From NCBI RefSeq assembly GCF_001434815.1, contig NZ_AZDU01000018.1, positions 1-38,580 on the forward strand: 38,580 nucleotides of DNA, read 5' to 3'. The notes under the pieces were generated by a model. The model saw only the letters and a program-made list of their open reading frames with translations. It had not been told where the DNA came from and ran no database searches. Origin of the DNA: Lactobacillus equicursoris DSM 19284 = JCM 14600 = CIP 110162. GTDB taxonomy: Bacteria > Bacillota > Bacilli > Lactobacillales > Lactobacillaceae. Each line of letters starts with the position of its first letter. Position 1 is the stretch's first letter. This document shows, piece after piece, positions 8,888 through 17,039 of the stretch. A program made the position numbers and the translations under genes.

Positions 8888-9700
8888 TCAATATTCTTCC
8901 AGCTCTTCTAACGGCACGATTTCGCCATTTAAAAAAGCCGTGATTTCATCGCCGCTAAAGCCGTGGCTATAGAGATACTGCCGCATCTTCTGCCGGCGGG
9001 TGGCCTCGTCATAGCGTCTAAAGCGTTTATAAGCCTTGATCCCTTGCTTGGCCAGGGCCTCTTGCTGGGCATCTTGGCTAGCCAGGTCAAAGTCTTGGAC
9101 AATGGCTTCTGCCAGGTCGCTAGTAAAGCCGTGGCTGACCAGCTTGACCTTCATCTTGGTGACGACTTCCCGGTTAGCGATCTTGCCCTGCTGGTTCATG
9201 AGGGACTTGACCAGTCTTTTGCCCACTTCCAGCCAGGCCTCTTGGTCGACTTCGCTAATGGCTTCATCGATAATGACGGGGTCAACGCCCTTTTTCGCCA
9301 GGTCCCGGCTGACGCCCTTAGGGCCAGAATTGCCCACTTGCAGGTTATTTTTGACAAAAAGCTGCGCGTAAACCCGGTCGTCCAGGTAGCCCAGGTCCTT
9401 TAATTCCTTGGTCGCTTTTTGAGCGGCAGCCGGCGCAACCTCGCGCTTGATTAGGTAATCTGTAATTTCTTTTTCCGTCCGGGGCTGGTAGGACAGATAC
9501 TTGGCTGCCAGGTCCCGGGCCTGGGCGCTGGCTTCAAAGGCCTCAATTTCTGCTCTTAAGGCGTCATCCACTTCTTTACCCTTAAAGAGGGCAAATTCAG
9601 CCAGGGTTCTTTCACCAACTGAAAAGGCATATGCCTGGTCCAAAAAAATATTGTACCGCCCTGGCCGCTTTTGTGCACTAACTTTAGTGATAATTGGCAT
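8888..9700 (-). CDS. recX: Regulatory protein RecX
   Basis: RecX binds RecA filaments and modulates homologous recombination and the SOS response. At 270 aa this is the long, lactic-acid-bacterial type. It shows the typical tandem three-helix repeats: LAAKYLSYQPRTEKEITDYL near 64, LGYLDDRVYAQLFVKN near 103, and a third near the C-terminus (YLYSHGFSGDEITAFL). The N-terminus (ITKVSAQKRPGRYNIFLD) is also typical. AAGGAGAAAAGG precedes the ATG. An unknown gene follows in the same operon. Confidence 0.92.
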   Translation of the reverse strand: MPIITKVSAQKRPGRYNIFLDQAYAFSVGERTLAEFALFKGKEVDDALRAEIEAFEASAQARDLAAKYLSYQPRTEKEITDYLIKREVAPAAAQKATKELKDLGYLDDRVYAQLFVKNNLQVGNSGPKGVSRDLAKKGVDPVIIDEAISEVDQEAWLEVGKRLVKSLMNQQGKIANREVVTKMKVKLVSHGFTSDLAEAIVQDFDLASQDAQQEALAKQGIKAYKRFRRYDEATRRQKMRQYLYSHGFSGDEITAFLNGEIVPLEELEEY

Positions 9701-9811
9701 CCTTTTCTCCTTACTTTCGTTTTTCTTTTGATCATCAATCGTATTTCGATTTCTTTTTATCTATCCAGTCCCCCTTTATCTTAGCAAATTGCCAACTTCC
9801 TTGCGAAAATC

Positions 9812-9841
9812 TTGCTATTTTTCCCAAAAGGTCGGTATAAT
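9812..9841 (+). promoter_or_regulatory. Promoter of the 23S rRNA methyltransferase gene
   Basis: TTGCTA (9812-9817) and TATAAT (9836-9841) are separated by 18 bases. The start codon is 60 bases further on. Confidence 0.65.
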
Positions 9842-9900
9842 ATGATGTCAACATTATTAGCTAGCATTTTTGGCTAGAGTTTATTGTAGAAAGAATTATC

Positions 9901-11349
9901 ATGCAAAAAAAGACCAACTTTAGAAAGCCTCAGGGCTCTAAAAACTTTAAGCGGCCTAATCGGGGCAAGCAACAAAGACCTAACAAGCGCTTTGACGACG
10001 GCGACAAGCACGTCATCATCACCATCAAGCGCTTGGGCATCAACGGTGAAGGGATCGGCTACTACAAGCGCAAGATCATCTTCATCCCAGGCGCCTTGCC
10101 AGGCGAAGTGGTTGTGGCCAAGATCGTGACCGACCACCCGCAATACTTAGAAGGTGAACTGGTCCGGGTGAAAGAAGCTAGCCTTCAAAGAGTACCTTTC
10201 CCTAAAGGCGTTGACCCCAGAATTGGCGGGCTGGAACTGGCTCACCTGAGTTATGAAGGCCAGCTGGAATTTAAGCGCGACAATGTTTTGTCAGCCTTAG
10301 AAAAGTACCACCCACGGGGCTACAAGAACTACAAGGTGAAAAAGACTATCCCAGCGCCAAGTGAATGGCACTACCGCAACAAGGCTTCTTACCAGATCGA
10401 AAAGGAAAACCACAAGGTTTCCTTGGGCCTTTACGCCCCAAATTCTCACGAATTGATCGACCTGCCAGAGATGCCAACCCAAAATGAGGACACCCAAAAG
10501 GTCGAACGGGCCATCCGCGACCTGATCATCCGCCTGCACGTGCCCGTTGCTAACCGCCGGCGCAAGTTCGACGGGGTCAAGACCGTGGTTGTCCGCCAGT
10601 CTGAAGCCACTAAGGAAATCCAGGTAACCCTGATCACGGTTGGCCACAAGCTGGAAAACCTGCTCAAGCTGGCGGATGCCATTTTTGAACTGGACCATGT
10701 CGTTTCCGTCTTCCAAAACGAAACTGACTGGCAGAACCCACAAGTCTGGGGCAACAAGACCACTAAGCTTTTGGGCAAAAAGCAGATCACCGAAGAAATC
10801 ATGGGCAAGAAGTTTGGCTTGAGTCCTCGTGCCTTCTTCCAGCTGAATCCAGTCCAAACGGCGACCCTGTATTCAGAAGCCTTGAAGCTTTTGACCTTAA
10901 CGCCAGACATGACCCTGATCGATGCCTATGCCGGCGTCGGCACCTTGGGGATCTTGGCCGCCGACCAAGTCAAGCAGGTCATCGGGATCGAAAGCATCCC
11001 AGAAGCCGTGGTTGATGCCCAAAACAACGTCTCCCTCAACCACCTGAATAACGCCAGCTACCTGCAAGGCAGCGTTGAACGCGTCTTGCCGCAGCTGAAA
11101 AATGACGGCGTTAAGATCGATGCCCTGATCGTAGACCCGCCAAGAACCGGTTTGGCCAAGTCCTTGATCAAGACCCTGTTAGACGTAAAGCCAGAAAGCT
11201 TCGTCTACATCTCCTGCAATCCATCCACTTTGGCTCAGGACTTAGTGCTCTTAACTGAAGCCTACGACGTCCGCGTCATCGAAAACGTCGACATGCTGCC
11301 GCAAACGCCGCGTTGCGAGTGCATTGCCAAGTTGACTTTACGCAAGTAG
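9901..11349 (+). CDS. 23S rRNA (uracil-5)-methyltransferase, RlmD/RlmCD (RumA) family, without Fe-S cysteines
   Basis: This SAM-dependent enzyme should make m5U in 23S rRNA (U1939 and/or U747 by family). A basic N-terminal extension (RPNRGKQQRPNKR) precedes a TRAM RNA-binding domain (about 36-95). The methyltransferase core has DAYAGVGTLGILAA near 341, DPPRTGL near 417 and the catalytic SCNPSTLAQDL near 438. The family normally carries a [4Fe-4S] cluster held by a CxnCGGC motif after the TRAM domain plus one later Cys. Here the matching segment reads PFPKGVDPRIGGLELAHLS, and the later position reads LPEMPTQ. All four ligands are absent. The catalytic Cys is kept, so activity is plausible. The gene is monocistronic. 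Confidence 0.93.
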   Translation: MQKKTNFRKPQGSKNFKRPNRGKQQRPNKRFDDGDKHVIITIKRLGINGEGIGYYKRKIIFIPGALPGEVVVAKIVTDHPQYLEGELVRVKEASLQRVPFPKGVDPRIGGLELAHLSYEGQLEFKRDNVLSALEKYHPRGYKNYKVKKTIPAPSEWHYRNKASYQIEKENHKVSLGLYAPNSHELIDLPEMPTQNEDTQKVERAIRDLIIRLHVPVANRRRKFDGVKTVVVRQSEATKEIQVTLITVGHKLENLLKLADAIFELDHVVSVFQNETDWQNPQVWGNKTTKLLGKKQITEEIMGKKFGLSPRAFFQLNPVQTATLYSEALKLLTLTPDMTLIDAYAGVGTLGILAADQVKQVIGIESIPEAVVDAQNNVSLNHLNNASYLQGSVERVLPQLKNDGVKIDALIVDPPRTGLAKSLIKTLLDVKPESFVYISCNPSTLAQDLVLLTEAYDVRVIENVDMLPQTPRCECIAKLTLRK

Positions 11350-11374
11350 CTTTTTGTGAAAATTCTAATCCATT

Positions 11375-11408
11375 AGAAAAGGCGAGAAGATCAAATCTTC
11401 TCGCCTTT
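11375..11408. terminator. Bidirectional terminator between the methyltransferase and the minus-strand transcript
   Basis: AAAGGCGAGAAGAT, a three-base loop, and ATCTTCTCGCCTTT form a perfect 14-bp stem. T residues follow on both strands; the minus strand has TTTT. It ends the methyltransferase gene on + and the candidate ncRNA on -. Confidence 0.88.
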
Positions 11409-11686
11409 AAGCTGCGCCTTTGGCAGCCTTCCAAGTGGATGAGGTAGCTCATCAAATTAATAGTCACGATATTCAATTTTAAGAATAGCCAAGGACTAGG
11501 CCCGATAGATGTTTATTAACAAAAGCCTGTTTGAGTTTTACGTGCTAGCGTATGAACTACTTAAAACGGCCCGCCGCTTGGCTCAGAACCTCAAGCCTTT
11601 TACGGTCTCAGTAAGAGAGACAGCGAATAATAATTACAATCTGGAGATAAAAACTTCTGTTCAGTTGTTTTCTACCTCTTCCACAA
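11375..11686 (-). ncRNA. Candidate non-coding RNA, about 310 nt, with its own promoter and terminator
   Basis: A 375-base interval between the methyltransferase and the hydrolase contains no convincing protein gene. On the minus strand it has a promoter (11692-11720) and a strong terminator (11375-11408). The transcript between them would be about 300 nt. It contains local hairpins such as GGCTTGAGGTTCTGAGCC. Comparison from memory with tmRNA, RNase P RNA and SRP RNA finds none of their conserved sequences; a 6S RNA cannot be excluded. A 78-aa plus-strand reading frame at 11509-11745 lacks a ribosome site and runs into the hydrolase gene, so it is not preferred. The ncRNA call rests on signal layout only. 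Confidence 0.4.
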
Positions 11687-11691
11687 TTTCT

Positions 11692-11720
11692 AGTATAGCA
11701 CCACCTGGAAACGCTTGCAA
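11692..11720 (-). promoter_or_regulatory. Minus-strand promoter with an overlapping cre (CcpA) site
   Basis: On the minus strand TTGCAA (11720-11715) and TATACT (11697-11692) are 17 bases apart. The sequence TGCAAGCGTTTCCA (11719-11706) overlaps the -35 box and fits the cre consensus TGNAANCGNWNNCA fully. It lies just after the hydrolase stop codon. CcpA repression of the downstream transcript is inferred. Confidence 0.55.
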
Positions 11721-11724
11721 GCGC

Positions 11725-12702
11725 TTATTTGACGTATTTGGCTAAAAATTTACGGACGGTTTTGCTATAAAGCTGATGATTCTTCTCGATCGACTTGGCG
11801 TGGACGGCGCCTTTGACGATCAAGAGCTGCTTAGGCCCATTCGTAGCTCGGTAATTTTTATACACCATGGAGGTTGGGACAAAGGTATCCTTGCTGCCGT
11901 GGATGAAGAGCATGGGCTTGGTGTTTTTCTTTAATTGGCTCCTACTAGAGGCCTCGCCTAAAAAGTAGCCAGCTTTTAACTTGGTGATCCCGCTCAAGAT
12001 TTCCACCAGCGGAAAACGCGGGAAGGCCGGCATATTGTAGAGGACCTTGGCTTCATGCTCAATTTCGTTTTTGGCACTGGTATAGCCGCAGTCCTCGATA
12101 AAGGCCTTGACCTGGCTCGGCAGTTTCAGCCCCGCCGTCATCATGGTCGTGGCCCCGCCCATGGACACGCCGAAGATCACGATCTGGCTGCTCTTGCCAT
12201 TTTTCCTTACAACCTGCTGGGCACACTTTTTCACGTCAGCCTTTTCCAGCCAGCCATAGCCCACGTACTTGCCCTGGCTTTGTCCGTGCCCTTCGGCATC
12301 AGGCAAAAGGACATTGTAGCCTAAAGAGTGAAACAGCTGGGCGTAGGCCCCCATGTTTTCCTTGTTGGACATGTAGCCGTGCAGGATAATGACGGTCTTT
12401 TTGGTCTTTTTGGCTGGAAGATAATTGGCAACCAGGCGATAATTATTCTTAGCAGAGGTCTCAGTCCAGGTCTGCTTCTTAACCCTCTTGTACCACATCT
12501 TTTCCTTGTAGAGAGGATCGGACTTCTTGATGGCAACGGTCCCGTTTGACACGAAGGACTTTTGCCCCGGCACGATGGCCATGTTGAAAAAGTAGCAGCC
12601 CGCCCCTATAAAGACGAGAACTAAGAAGACCGCGATTCCCGTGACCCACTTGATGACCCGCTTTTTATTGAACTTTTTTCCTGAATTATTTCCTTTAGCC
12701 AA
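11725..12702 (-). CDS. Membrane-anchored alpha/beta hydrolase
   Basis: The 325-aa protein has a basic N-terminus, one membrane anchor (about residues 16-37) and an extracytoplasmic alpha/beta-hydrolase domain. The oxyanion-type motif HGYMSNKEN is followed by the nucleophile elbow GVSMGG with Ser180. Asp272 (HGSKDTF) and His301 (GAVHAKS) complete the triad. The layout resembles the YqkD-like S9-related hydrolases of Firmicutes. The start is TTG, seven bases after an AGGAG site. The substrate, an ester or peptide, is not predictable. It has no operon partner. Confidence 0.88.
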   Translation of the reverse strand: MAKGNNSGKKFNKKRVIKWVTGIAVFLVLVFIGAGCYFFNMAIVPGQKSFVSNGTVAIKKSDPLYKEKMWYKRVKKQTWTETSAKNNYRLVANYLPAKKTKKTVIILHGYMSNKENMGAYAQLFHSLGYNVLLPDAEGHGQSQGKYVGYGWLEKADVKKCAQQVVRKNGKSSQIVIFGVSMGGATTMMTAGLKLPSQVKAFIEDCGYTSAKNEIEHEAKVLYNMPAFPRFPLVEILSGITKLKAGYFLGEASSRSQLKKNTKPMLFIHGSKDTFVPTSMVYKNYRATNGPKQLLIVKGAVHAKSIEKNHQLYSKTVRKFLAKYVK

Positions 12703-12763
12703 GAGCTTTCTCCTTTACGAAATTTAACTTGCATAGTTTAGCACAGGAAAAAGCTATTGAATT

Positions 12764-12777
12764 CTATACGCGTATAG
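12764..12777. promoter_or_regulatory. 14-bp perfect palindrome, operator candidate
   Basis: CTATACGCGTATAG lies in the 144-base gap between the divergent hydrolase and the 93-aa gene. Its minus strand contains a possible -10 box (TATAGAAT). It could be an operator. No regulator is identified. Confidence 0.35.
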
Positions 12778-12846
12778 GAAATAAAAGAATCTTTAGAAAA
12801 TCTTAACTTTTTAAATATAAAAACTCAAAAAAGAAAGGAGACCACC

Positions 12847-13128
12847 ATGCAGCTGACTGACTTCATGCAGCTTTTAACCAACCTGGACGACAGAAACGCC
12901 CTCTTTTTAGCCGCTGGCGACCAAGAAATTCCCCTCAGCAAGGTGACCCTAGCGCGGGAATCCTGCCAACTGACAACCGGCCACAAGCCCCTCACCCTGG
13001 GCCATTTAAAAAGGCTCCTAGGAAGGGGCAGCCAGGACATCCCTCTCCGCTTTTTAGCAGACGGCCAAGAAGTCCCGATCTACGGGGTCCAGATCCAGGC
13101 GGCCAAGGGGCGGCTTTTGTGTAAATAG
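12847..13128 (+). CDS. Hypothetical protein, 93 aa
   Basis: The protein starts MQLTDFMQLLTNLDDRN. It is soluble, with LFLAAGDQEIPLSKV and, later, IPLRFLADGQEVPIYGV, which look like two copies of a short beta motif (DGQEVPI / GDQEIPL). A strong GAAAGGAGA site precedes the ATG, and a perfect terminator follows the stop directly, so it is a real single-gene unit. I do not recognise the family. The internal duplication suggests a small beta-rich fold. Confidence 0.65.
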   Translation: MQLTDFMQLLTNLDDRNALFLAAGDQEIPLSKVTLARESCQLTTGHKPLTLGHLKRLLGRGSQDIPLRFLADGQEVPIYGVQIQAAKGRLLCK

Positions 13129-13160
13129 AAAAACTCCGAATCAGTGATTCGGAGTTTTTT
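13129..13160. terminator. Bidirectional terminator between the 93-aa gene and galU
   Basis: AAAAACTCCGAATC, a short loop, and GATTCGGAGTTTTTT form a perfect stem with T residues on both strands. Confidence 0.9.
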
Positions 13161-13172
13161 AATTAGCTAGAA

Positions 13173-14087
13173 TTACTTCTTAGGAGCAGCCTTCTTGCCT
13201 TCAGCTTCCAGCTTCTTGCCAAGTTCAATGATGTACTTGCGCAGTTCATCCTTGGTTTCTGGGTGTTCCAAGCCGTATTGGATGGACGTTTCCATGTAGC
13301 CTTCCTTGTTGCCGACGTCAAAGCGCTCACCCTTGAATTCATGGGCGAAGACGCGCTGAGTCTTGTTCAAGGCGTCGATGGCGTCAGTCAGTTGGATTTC
13401 GCCGCCAGCACCTGGCTTTTGCTTGTCCAGCATGTCAAAAATTTCTGGCGTCAACAGGTAGCGGCCGATGATGGCCAGGTCTGATGGAGCCTTGTCAATG
13501 TCTGGCTTTTCTACGAAGGTGTTAACGTTGTACAGGTCTGGTGCAGTTTCCCCAGCTGGGTCAATGACACCATACTTGTTAACTTCTTCGTGAGGCACCT
13601 TCATAACTGCGATGGTTGAAGCGTGGGTTTCATCGTAGCAGTCGATCAATTGCTTGGTCAAAGGCACCTTGTCCTTCATCAAGTCATCGCCCAGCATAAC
13701 TACGAATGGCTCGCCGGCGATAAAGCTCTTAGCCCGGTTAACGGCATCCCCAAGACCTGCTGGGTGTGGTTGACGGGTGAAGTACAGGTTAACCTTCATG
13801 TTGGAAACCGTGGTTTCGCGAACTAACTTGAGAAGCGCATCCTTGTGCTTTTCGGTCAAGTTGTCTTCCAATTCTGGGTTTGAGTCGAAGTGGTCTTCGA
13901 TTGACCGCTTGCTCCGGCCAGTGATGATCAAAATGTCTTCAATGCCGGAAGCCATGGCTTCTTCAACGATGAATTGAATGGTTGGCTTGTCGACGATTGG
14001 CAGCATTTCCTTAGGCATAGCCTTGGTTGCTGGCAAAAATCTCGTCCCCAAGCCAGCAGCTGGGATAATCGCTTTTCTTACTTTCAT
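13173..14087 (-). CDS. galU: UTP-glucose-1-phosphate uridylyltransferase
   Basis: GalU makes UDP-glucose from UTP and glucose-1-phosphate for exopolysaccharide, teichoic acid glycosylation and the Leloir pathway. The nucleotide-binding signature [13 protein letters not shown] starts at residue 10, and [12 protein letters not shown] follows. The ATG at 14087 ([12 protein letters not shown]) was chosen because family members start there and an AGAGGA site lies nine bases upstream; the longer in-frame version adds 17 unlikely residues. The length of 304 aa is normal. The Lys/Ala-rich tail ([11 protein letters not shown]) is common in lactobacilli. The gene stands alone between a terminator and its own upstream region. 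Confidence 0.96.
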   Translation of the reverse strand: MKVRKAIIPAAGLGTRFLPATKAMPKEMLPIVDKPTIQFIVEEAMASGIEDILIITGRSKRSIEDHFDSNPELEDNLTEKHKDALLKLVRETTVSNMKVNLYFTRQPHPAGLGDAVNRAKSFIAGEPFVVMLGDDLMKDKVPLTKQLIDCYDETHASTIAVMKVPHEEVNKYGVIDPAGETAPDLYNVNTFVEKPDIDKAPSDLAIIGRYLLTPEIFDMLDKQKPGAGGEIQLTDAIDALNKTQRVFAHEFKGERFDVGNKEGYMETSIQYGLEHPETKDELRKYIIELGKKLEAEGKKAAPKK

Positions 14088-14130
14088 TGATTTACATCCT
14101 CTTTTCTTAATTTCGGCAAAAATGAAAGCC

Positions 14131-14151
14131 TTATACAATGCATTTGTATAA
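14131..14151. promoter_or_regulatory. Inverted repeat upstream of galU
   Basis: TTATACAA (14131-14138), five bases, and TTGTATAA (14144-14151) form a perfect 8-bp dyad 44 bases before the galU start. Each arm contains a -10-like TATA sequence, so it may be part of the promoter or an operator. No -35 box is clear. Confidence 0.35.
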
Positions 14152-14187
14152 TAACATATTCTAAGTCCCTATTCTAGACTTTTTTCT

Positions 14188-15114
14188 TTATGGCAAAAAT
14201 TTGCCATTGCGCTTTTTAGCCAGATATTCGGCCAAAGGCCCGCTAGAATAGGTTGTCTTGCCATACCTGAGCTGGTCGATCGTGACGTTGACAGCGGTTC
14301 CTACCAAGAGCAAAATCGCCAAGAGGTTTAACCAAAGCATAAAAATGATAAAAGTCCCAACGATTCCATAATTTTCCCAAGTGACCGGGAAATTTTTTAA
14401 ATAGAAGGAAAACAGGTAGGATAAGGCTTCCCAGCCGGCCACCGTCGTAATCGTCCCCGGCAAGATTGCCTTTTTAAAGCGGACATTGGGCACGATCCAG
14501 TTAAGATACATCACGCTGATCAACATTAAGACCAATAAAACCAGCCAGCGGTAGCTGAAGAGCTGGTCGATCCAGGCCGTTGAAAATTTCAAAAAGGGTC
14601 TGACCATGTTCAAGAGATCCTGCCCAAACATCAAGACCAGGGCCAAGGCGATAAACATGGTCACCATCAAGGCGCTGAAGACCACGGTCAGGGTCCGGTT
14701 CCAGATAAAGTGCCAAAAGCCCAGTTTTAGCTCCGTATTGTGCACCCCGTAAAGGCGGTTCATGGCGACGCGGATGGCATTGACCATGCTGGACATGGAC
14801 CAAACCGCCACGATCACACCGAAGGAAATGTAGCCAGTCGATTGGGACTTAAGCAGGGTTTCGACGATAGGGATCACGTAGTGGGTCACGTCGCTTGGCA
14901 GCATCAAGGTCAGGTACTCGGCAATCGGGGCCGTGTCAATCTTAAACAGCGGCAAGACATTCCCGATAATAATGATGATTGGAAAAATTGAAAACAGGAT
15001 GTAGTAGGCAATGACGATGGAGCTTTGAAAAATTTCCCCCTGTGAAATGACGGCTGACAGGGTTTTAAAGAACTCGGCTACGTGCCTTTGTCCTTTTTCA
15101 ATTTTTCCCCTCAT
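14188..15114 (-). CDS. YihY/virulence factor BrkB family membrane protein
   Basis: The 308-aa polytopic protein shows about six membrane helices. The first is preceded by the family-typical SSIVIAYYILFSIFPIIIII. Others include GYISFGVIVAVWSMSSMVNA, LTVVFSALMVTMFIALALV and NYGIVGTFIIFMLWLNL. The family was once labelled ribonuclease BN, but that was an error; its role is unsettled. The gene starts four bases after the map stop and is in the same transcript. Confidence 0.92.
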   Translation of the reverse strand: MRGKIEKGQRHVAEFFKTLSAVISQGEIFQSSIVIAYYILFSIFPIIIIIGNVLPLFKIDTAPIAEYLTLMLPSDVTHYVIPIVETLLKSQSTGYISFGVIVAVWSMSSMVNAIRVAMNRLYGVHNTELKLGFWHFIWNRTLTVVFSALMVTMFIALALVLMFGQDLLNMVRPFLKFSTAWIDQLFSYRWLVLLVLMLISVMYLNWIVPNVRFKKAILPGTITTVAGWEALSYLFSFYLKNFPVTWENYGIVGTFIIFMLWLNLLAILLLVGTAVNVTIDQLRYGKTTYSSGPLAEYLAKKRNGKFLP

Positions 15115-15118
15115 TTAC

Positions 15119-15946
15119 TTAGTCATCCATTTCGTCAAAGTGTGGGATGTACTTCTCTAGACCATCGTATGGTTCTTGCAAGGTGAAGATTTTTGGACCG
15201 TCCTTGGTGATGGCAAAGGTGTGTTCAAATTGGGCGGACTTAGAGCCATCTGGCGTTGCGTAGAAGACCCAGTCGTCGTTTGGATCGTCAACGGTCTTTT
15301 GCAAAATGTGCCAATCGCCCCCTGCTTCGACCATTGGTTCAACCGTGATGGTCATGCCTTCTCTTAAGCGCAGGCCGTGTCCCGCCTTGCCCCAGTGAGG
15401 CACTTCTGGGTCTTCGTGGATGGATGGCTGGATGCCGTGGCCGATCAGTTCCCGAACGTCGCCGTAGCCTTCTTCATCTTCAACATAGTGCTGAATAGCA
15501 GCGCCGATGTCGCCGATCCGGTTGCCCAAAACGGCTTGGTCGATCCCCAGGTACATGGCCTTCTTGGTTACGTCCATCAAGTGCTGGTCTTCTTCAGAAA
15601 TCTTGCCAACGCCATAAGTGGTGCAGGAGTCTGATTCATAGCCGTTCAAGTTGCAGGTCACGTCAACCTTAACCAGGTCGCCTTCTTTTAAGAAGACGTT
15701 CTTGCGAGGGATGTTGTGGGCAATTTCATCGTTAACGGAAATGCAGGTGCCGTACTTGTAGCCTTCAAAGCCTTGTTCTGACAGACGACCGCCCCGGCTA
15801 GAAACAAATTCTTGGCAAAATTCTTCAATGTCCCAGGTGGAGATGCCTGGCTTAATCACGTCGCGCAAGCCTTCAAACATGGTGGCCAATAAGTGACCTG
15901 AAGCTTGCATACCTTTTAATTCACGAACTGATTTAATGGTAATCAA
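15119..15946 (-). CDS. map: Type I methionine aminopeptidase
   Basis: MAP removes the initiator methionine from nascent proteins. The five metal ligands of the pita-bread fold are in place: Asp in VKVDVT, Asp in YESDSC, His in IGHGIQ, Glu in TVEPMV and Glu in QFEHTF. The length of 275 aa is slightly above the usual 250 and ends in an acidic tail (YIPHFDEMDD). The start codon is TTG, about ten bases after AAAGGA. It is the first gene of a map-yihY operon. Confidence 0.95.
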   Translation of the reverse strand: MITIKSVRELKGMQASGHLLATMFEGLRDVIKPGISTWDIEEFCQEFVSSRGGRLSEQGFEGYKYGTCISVNDEIAHNIPRKNVFLKEGDLVKVDVTCNLNGYESDSCTTYGVGKISEEDQHLMDVTKKAMYLGIDQAVLGNRIGDIGAAIQHYVEDEEGYGDVRELIGHGIQPSIHEDPEVPHWGKAGHGLRLREGMTITVEPMVEAGGDWHILQKTVDDPNDDWVFYATPDGSKSAQFEHTFAITKDGPKIFTLQEPYDGLEKYIPHFDEMDD

Positions 15947-15987
15947 TTTAATTTTTTCCTTTCGTAATGAATTTTACTTACTTACCA

Positions 15988-16016
15988 ATTATAACCGTTT
16001 TTCCCTAAATCCTAAA
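15988..16016 (-). promoter_or_regulatory. Promoter of map
   Basis: On the minus strand TTTAGG (16016-16011) and TATAAT (15993-15988) are 17 bases apart. The divergent flavodoxin gene has its own TATAAT at 16058-16063 on +, with a poor -35 (TTCGCC at 16035-16040). Confidence 0.55.
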
Positions 16017-16095
16017 GACGCGAGCGCAATTGATTCGCCAAGTTTCGGGAAATCGTGTATAATGTTCTAGTAAATTTTTTTAGGGGAGAACATTC

Positions 16096-16542
16096 ATGAG
16101 AGCGAAAATCGTTTTTGCCAGCATGACCGGCAATGATGAAGATATGGCTGAAATCCTGGAAGAGGACTTGCTAGATGCCGGCTTGGACGTTGATACGTCT
16201 GACGTCAGCTTTACCGACGCTAGCGACTACTTAGACAGCGACCTCTGCGTTTTGGTAACCTACACCTACGGGGAAGGCGCCATGACCGATGAGCTGGTCG
16301 ACTTTTATGAGCAGCTCAAGCAGCTGGACTTAAGCGGCAAGTACTTTGCCGTGATGGGGTCTGGGGACAAGACTTACAAGGAACACTACTGCGAAAACGT
16401 CTTCGACTTTGAGAAGGCCTTCCTGGCTTGCGGAGCCAAGGAACTAATCGCTCCTTTGACGGTTGAAAATGCCCCAACTGATGAAGATATCGATCGCATT
16501 GACCAAGCTGCTGAGGAACTAGCAAACAAATTAAATGGATAA
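16096..16542 (+). CDS. Flavodoxin
   Basis: The 148-aa protein is a short-chain FMN flavodoxin. The phosphate-binding loop is ASMTGNDEDMAE (8-19). The aromatic FMN-stacking loops lie in TYTYGEGAM and GSGDKTYKEHYC. It is acidic throughout, as expected for an electron-transfer partner. In lactobacilli its partner is unclear; it may serve nucleotide or isoprenoid enzymes. The C-terminal codons overlap the start of gtrA by eight bases. Confidence 0.94.
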   Translation: MRAKIVFASMTGNDEDMAEILEEDLLDAGLDVDTSDVSFTDASDYLDSDLCVLVTYTYGEGAMTDELVDFYEQLKQLDLSGKYFAVMGSGDKTYKEHYCENVFDFEKAFLACGAKELIAPLTVENAPTDEDIDRIDQAAEELANKLNG

Positions 16543-17026
16543 TTCTACGAAAAGAAGACGAGCGCTGGGCCGGAAGATTTTTAAAAGACACAGAAACCTC
16601 TGGGTCTACATGTTCTTCGGCTTCGTTGCCGCTTTAATCAATACCGTGGTCTTCATGTTCATGCATGACGTCTTGCACACGGTTTTGGTCATCGATAACA
16701 CGGTGGCCTTTATCATCTCGAACCTGGCCTCCTTCTGGTTCAACCACAAGGCCGTGTTCACCAGCAATGTCGACCATGACCACAATATCTGGCAAAAGCT
16801 AGCCAGCTTTTTTACCTACCGGATCATCAGCTTGATCCCCGACACCCTGATCATGTGGGTCGGGCTGTCGCTACTGCACTGGGATGCCTTGATTGTCAAG
16901 ATTATCGACCAGGTGCTGGTTGGGATCTTTAACTATCTGACGACCAAGTCAGTCTTTGAAAAACAGGAGCGCAGCATAATGAAGCGCGTACATGACCGGC
17001 TAAAGAAAAACACCGAATCGAAATGA
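16535..17026 (+). CDS. GtrA family membrane protein
   Basis: The 163-aa protein has four membrane helices: about 22-42, 52-72, 87-110 and 115-135. It carries the GtrA family signature FVAALINTVVFMF and NLASFWFNHKAVF. GtrA proteins are thought to move undecaprenyl-linked sugars across the membrane for cell-wall glycosylation. A basic tail (KRVHDRLKKNTESK) ends the protein. The ATG lies inside the last codons of the flavodoxin gene, so translation is coupled. The stop codon is in the loop of the following terminator. Confidence 0.9.
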   Translation: MDNSTKRRRALGRKIFKRHRNLWVYMFFGFVAALINTVVFMFMHDVLHTVLVIDNTVAFIISNLASFWFNHKAVFTSNVDHDHNIWQKLASFFTYRIISLIPDTLIMWVGLSLLHWDALIVKIIDQVLVGIFNYLTTKSVFEKQERSIMKRVHDRLKKNTESK

Positions 17027-17039
17027 TTCGGTGTTTTTT
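17006..17039 (+). terminator. Terminator of the flavodoxin-gtrA operon
   Basis: AAACACCGAATC, a loop holding the gtrA stop codon, and GATTCGGTGTTTTTT form a strong hairpin. A weaker GGGT/ACCC hairpin with six T residues follows at 17059-17076. Confidence 0.88.

Noticed and set aside
11375-11686. tmRNA or RNase P RNA
   Set aside because: The conserved 5' end and tag region of tmRNA, and the GAGGAAAGUC and ACAGAA motifs of RNase P RNA, are not present.
11509-11745. A 78-aa plus-strand frame (MFINKSLFEFYVLAYELL)
   Set aside because: No Shine-Dalgarno lies before the ATG, the frame runs into the hydrolase gene, and the C-terminal part covers the cre/promoter signal. A decayed gene cannot be excluded.
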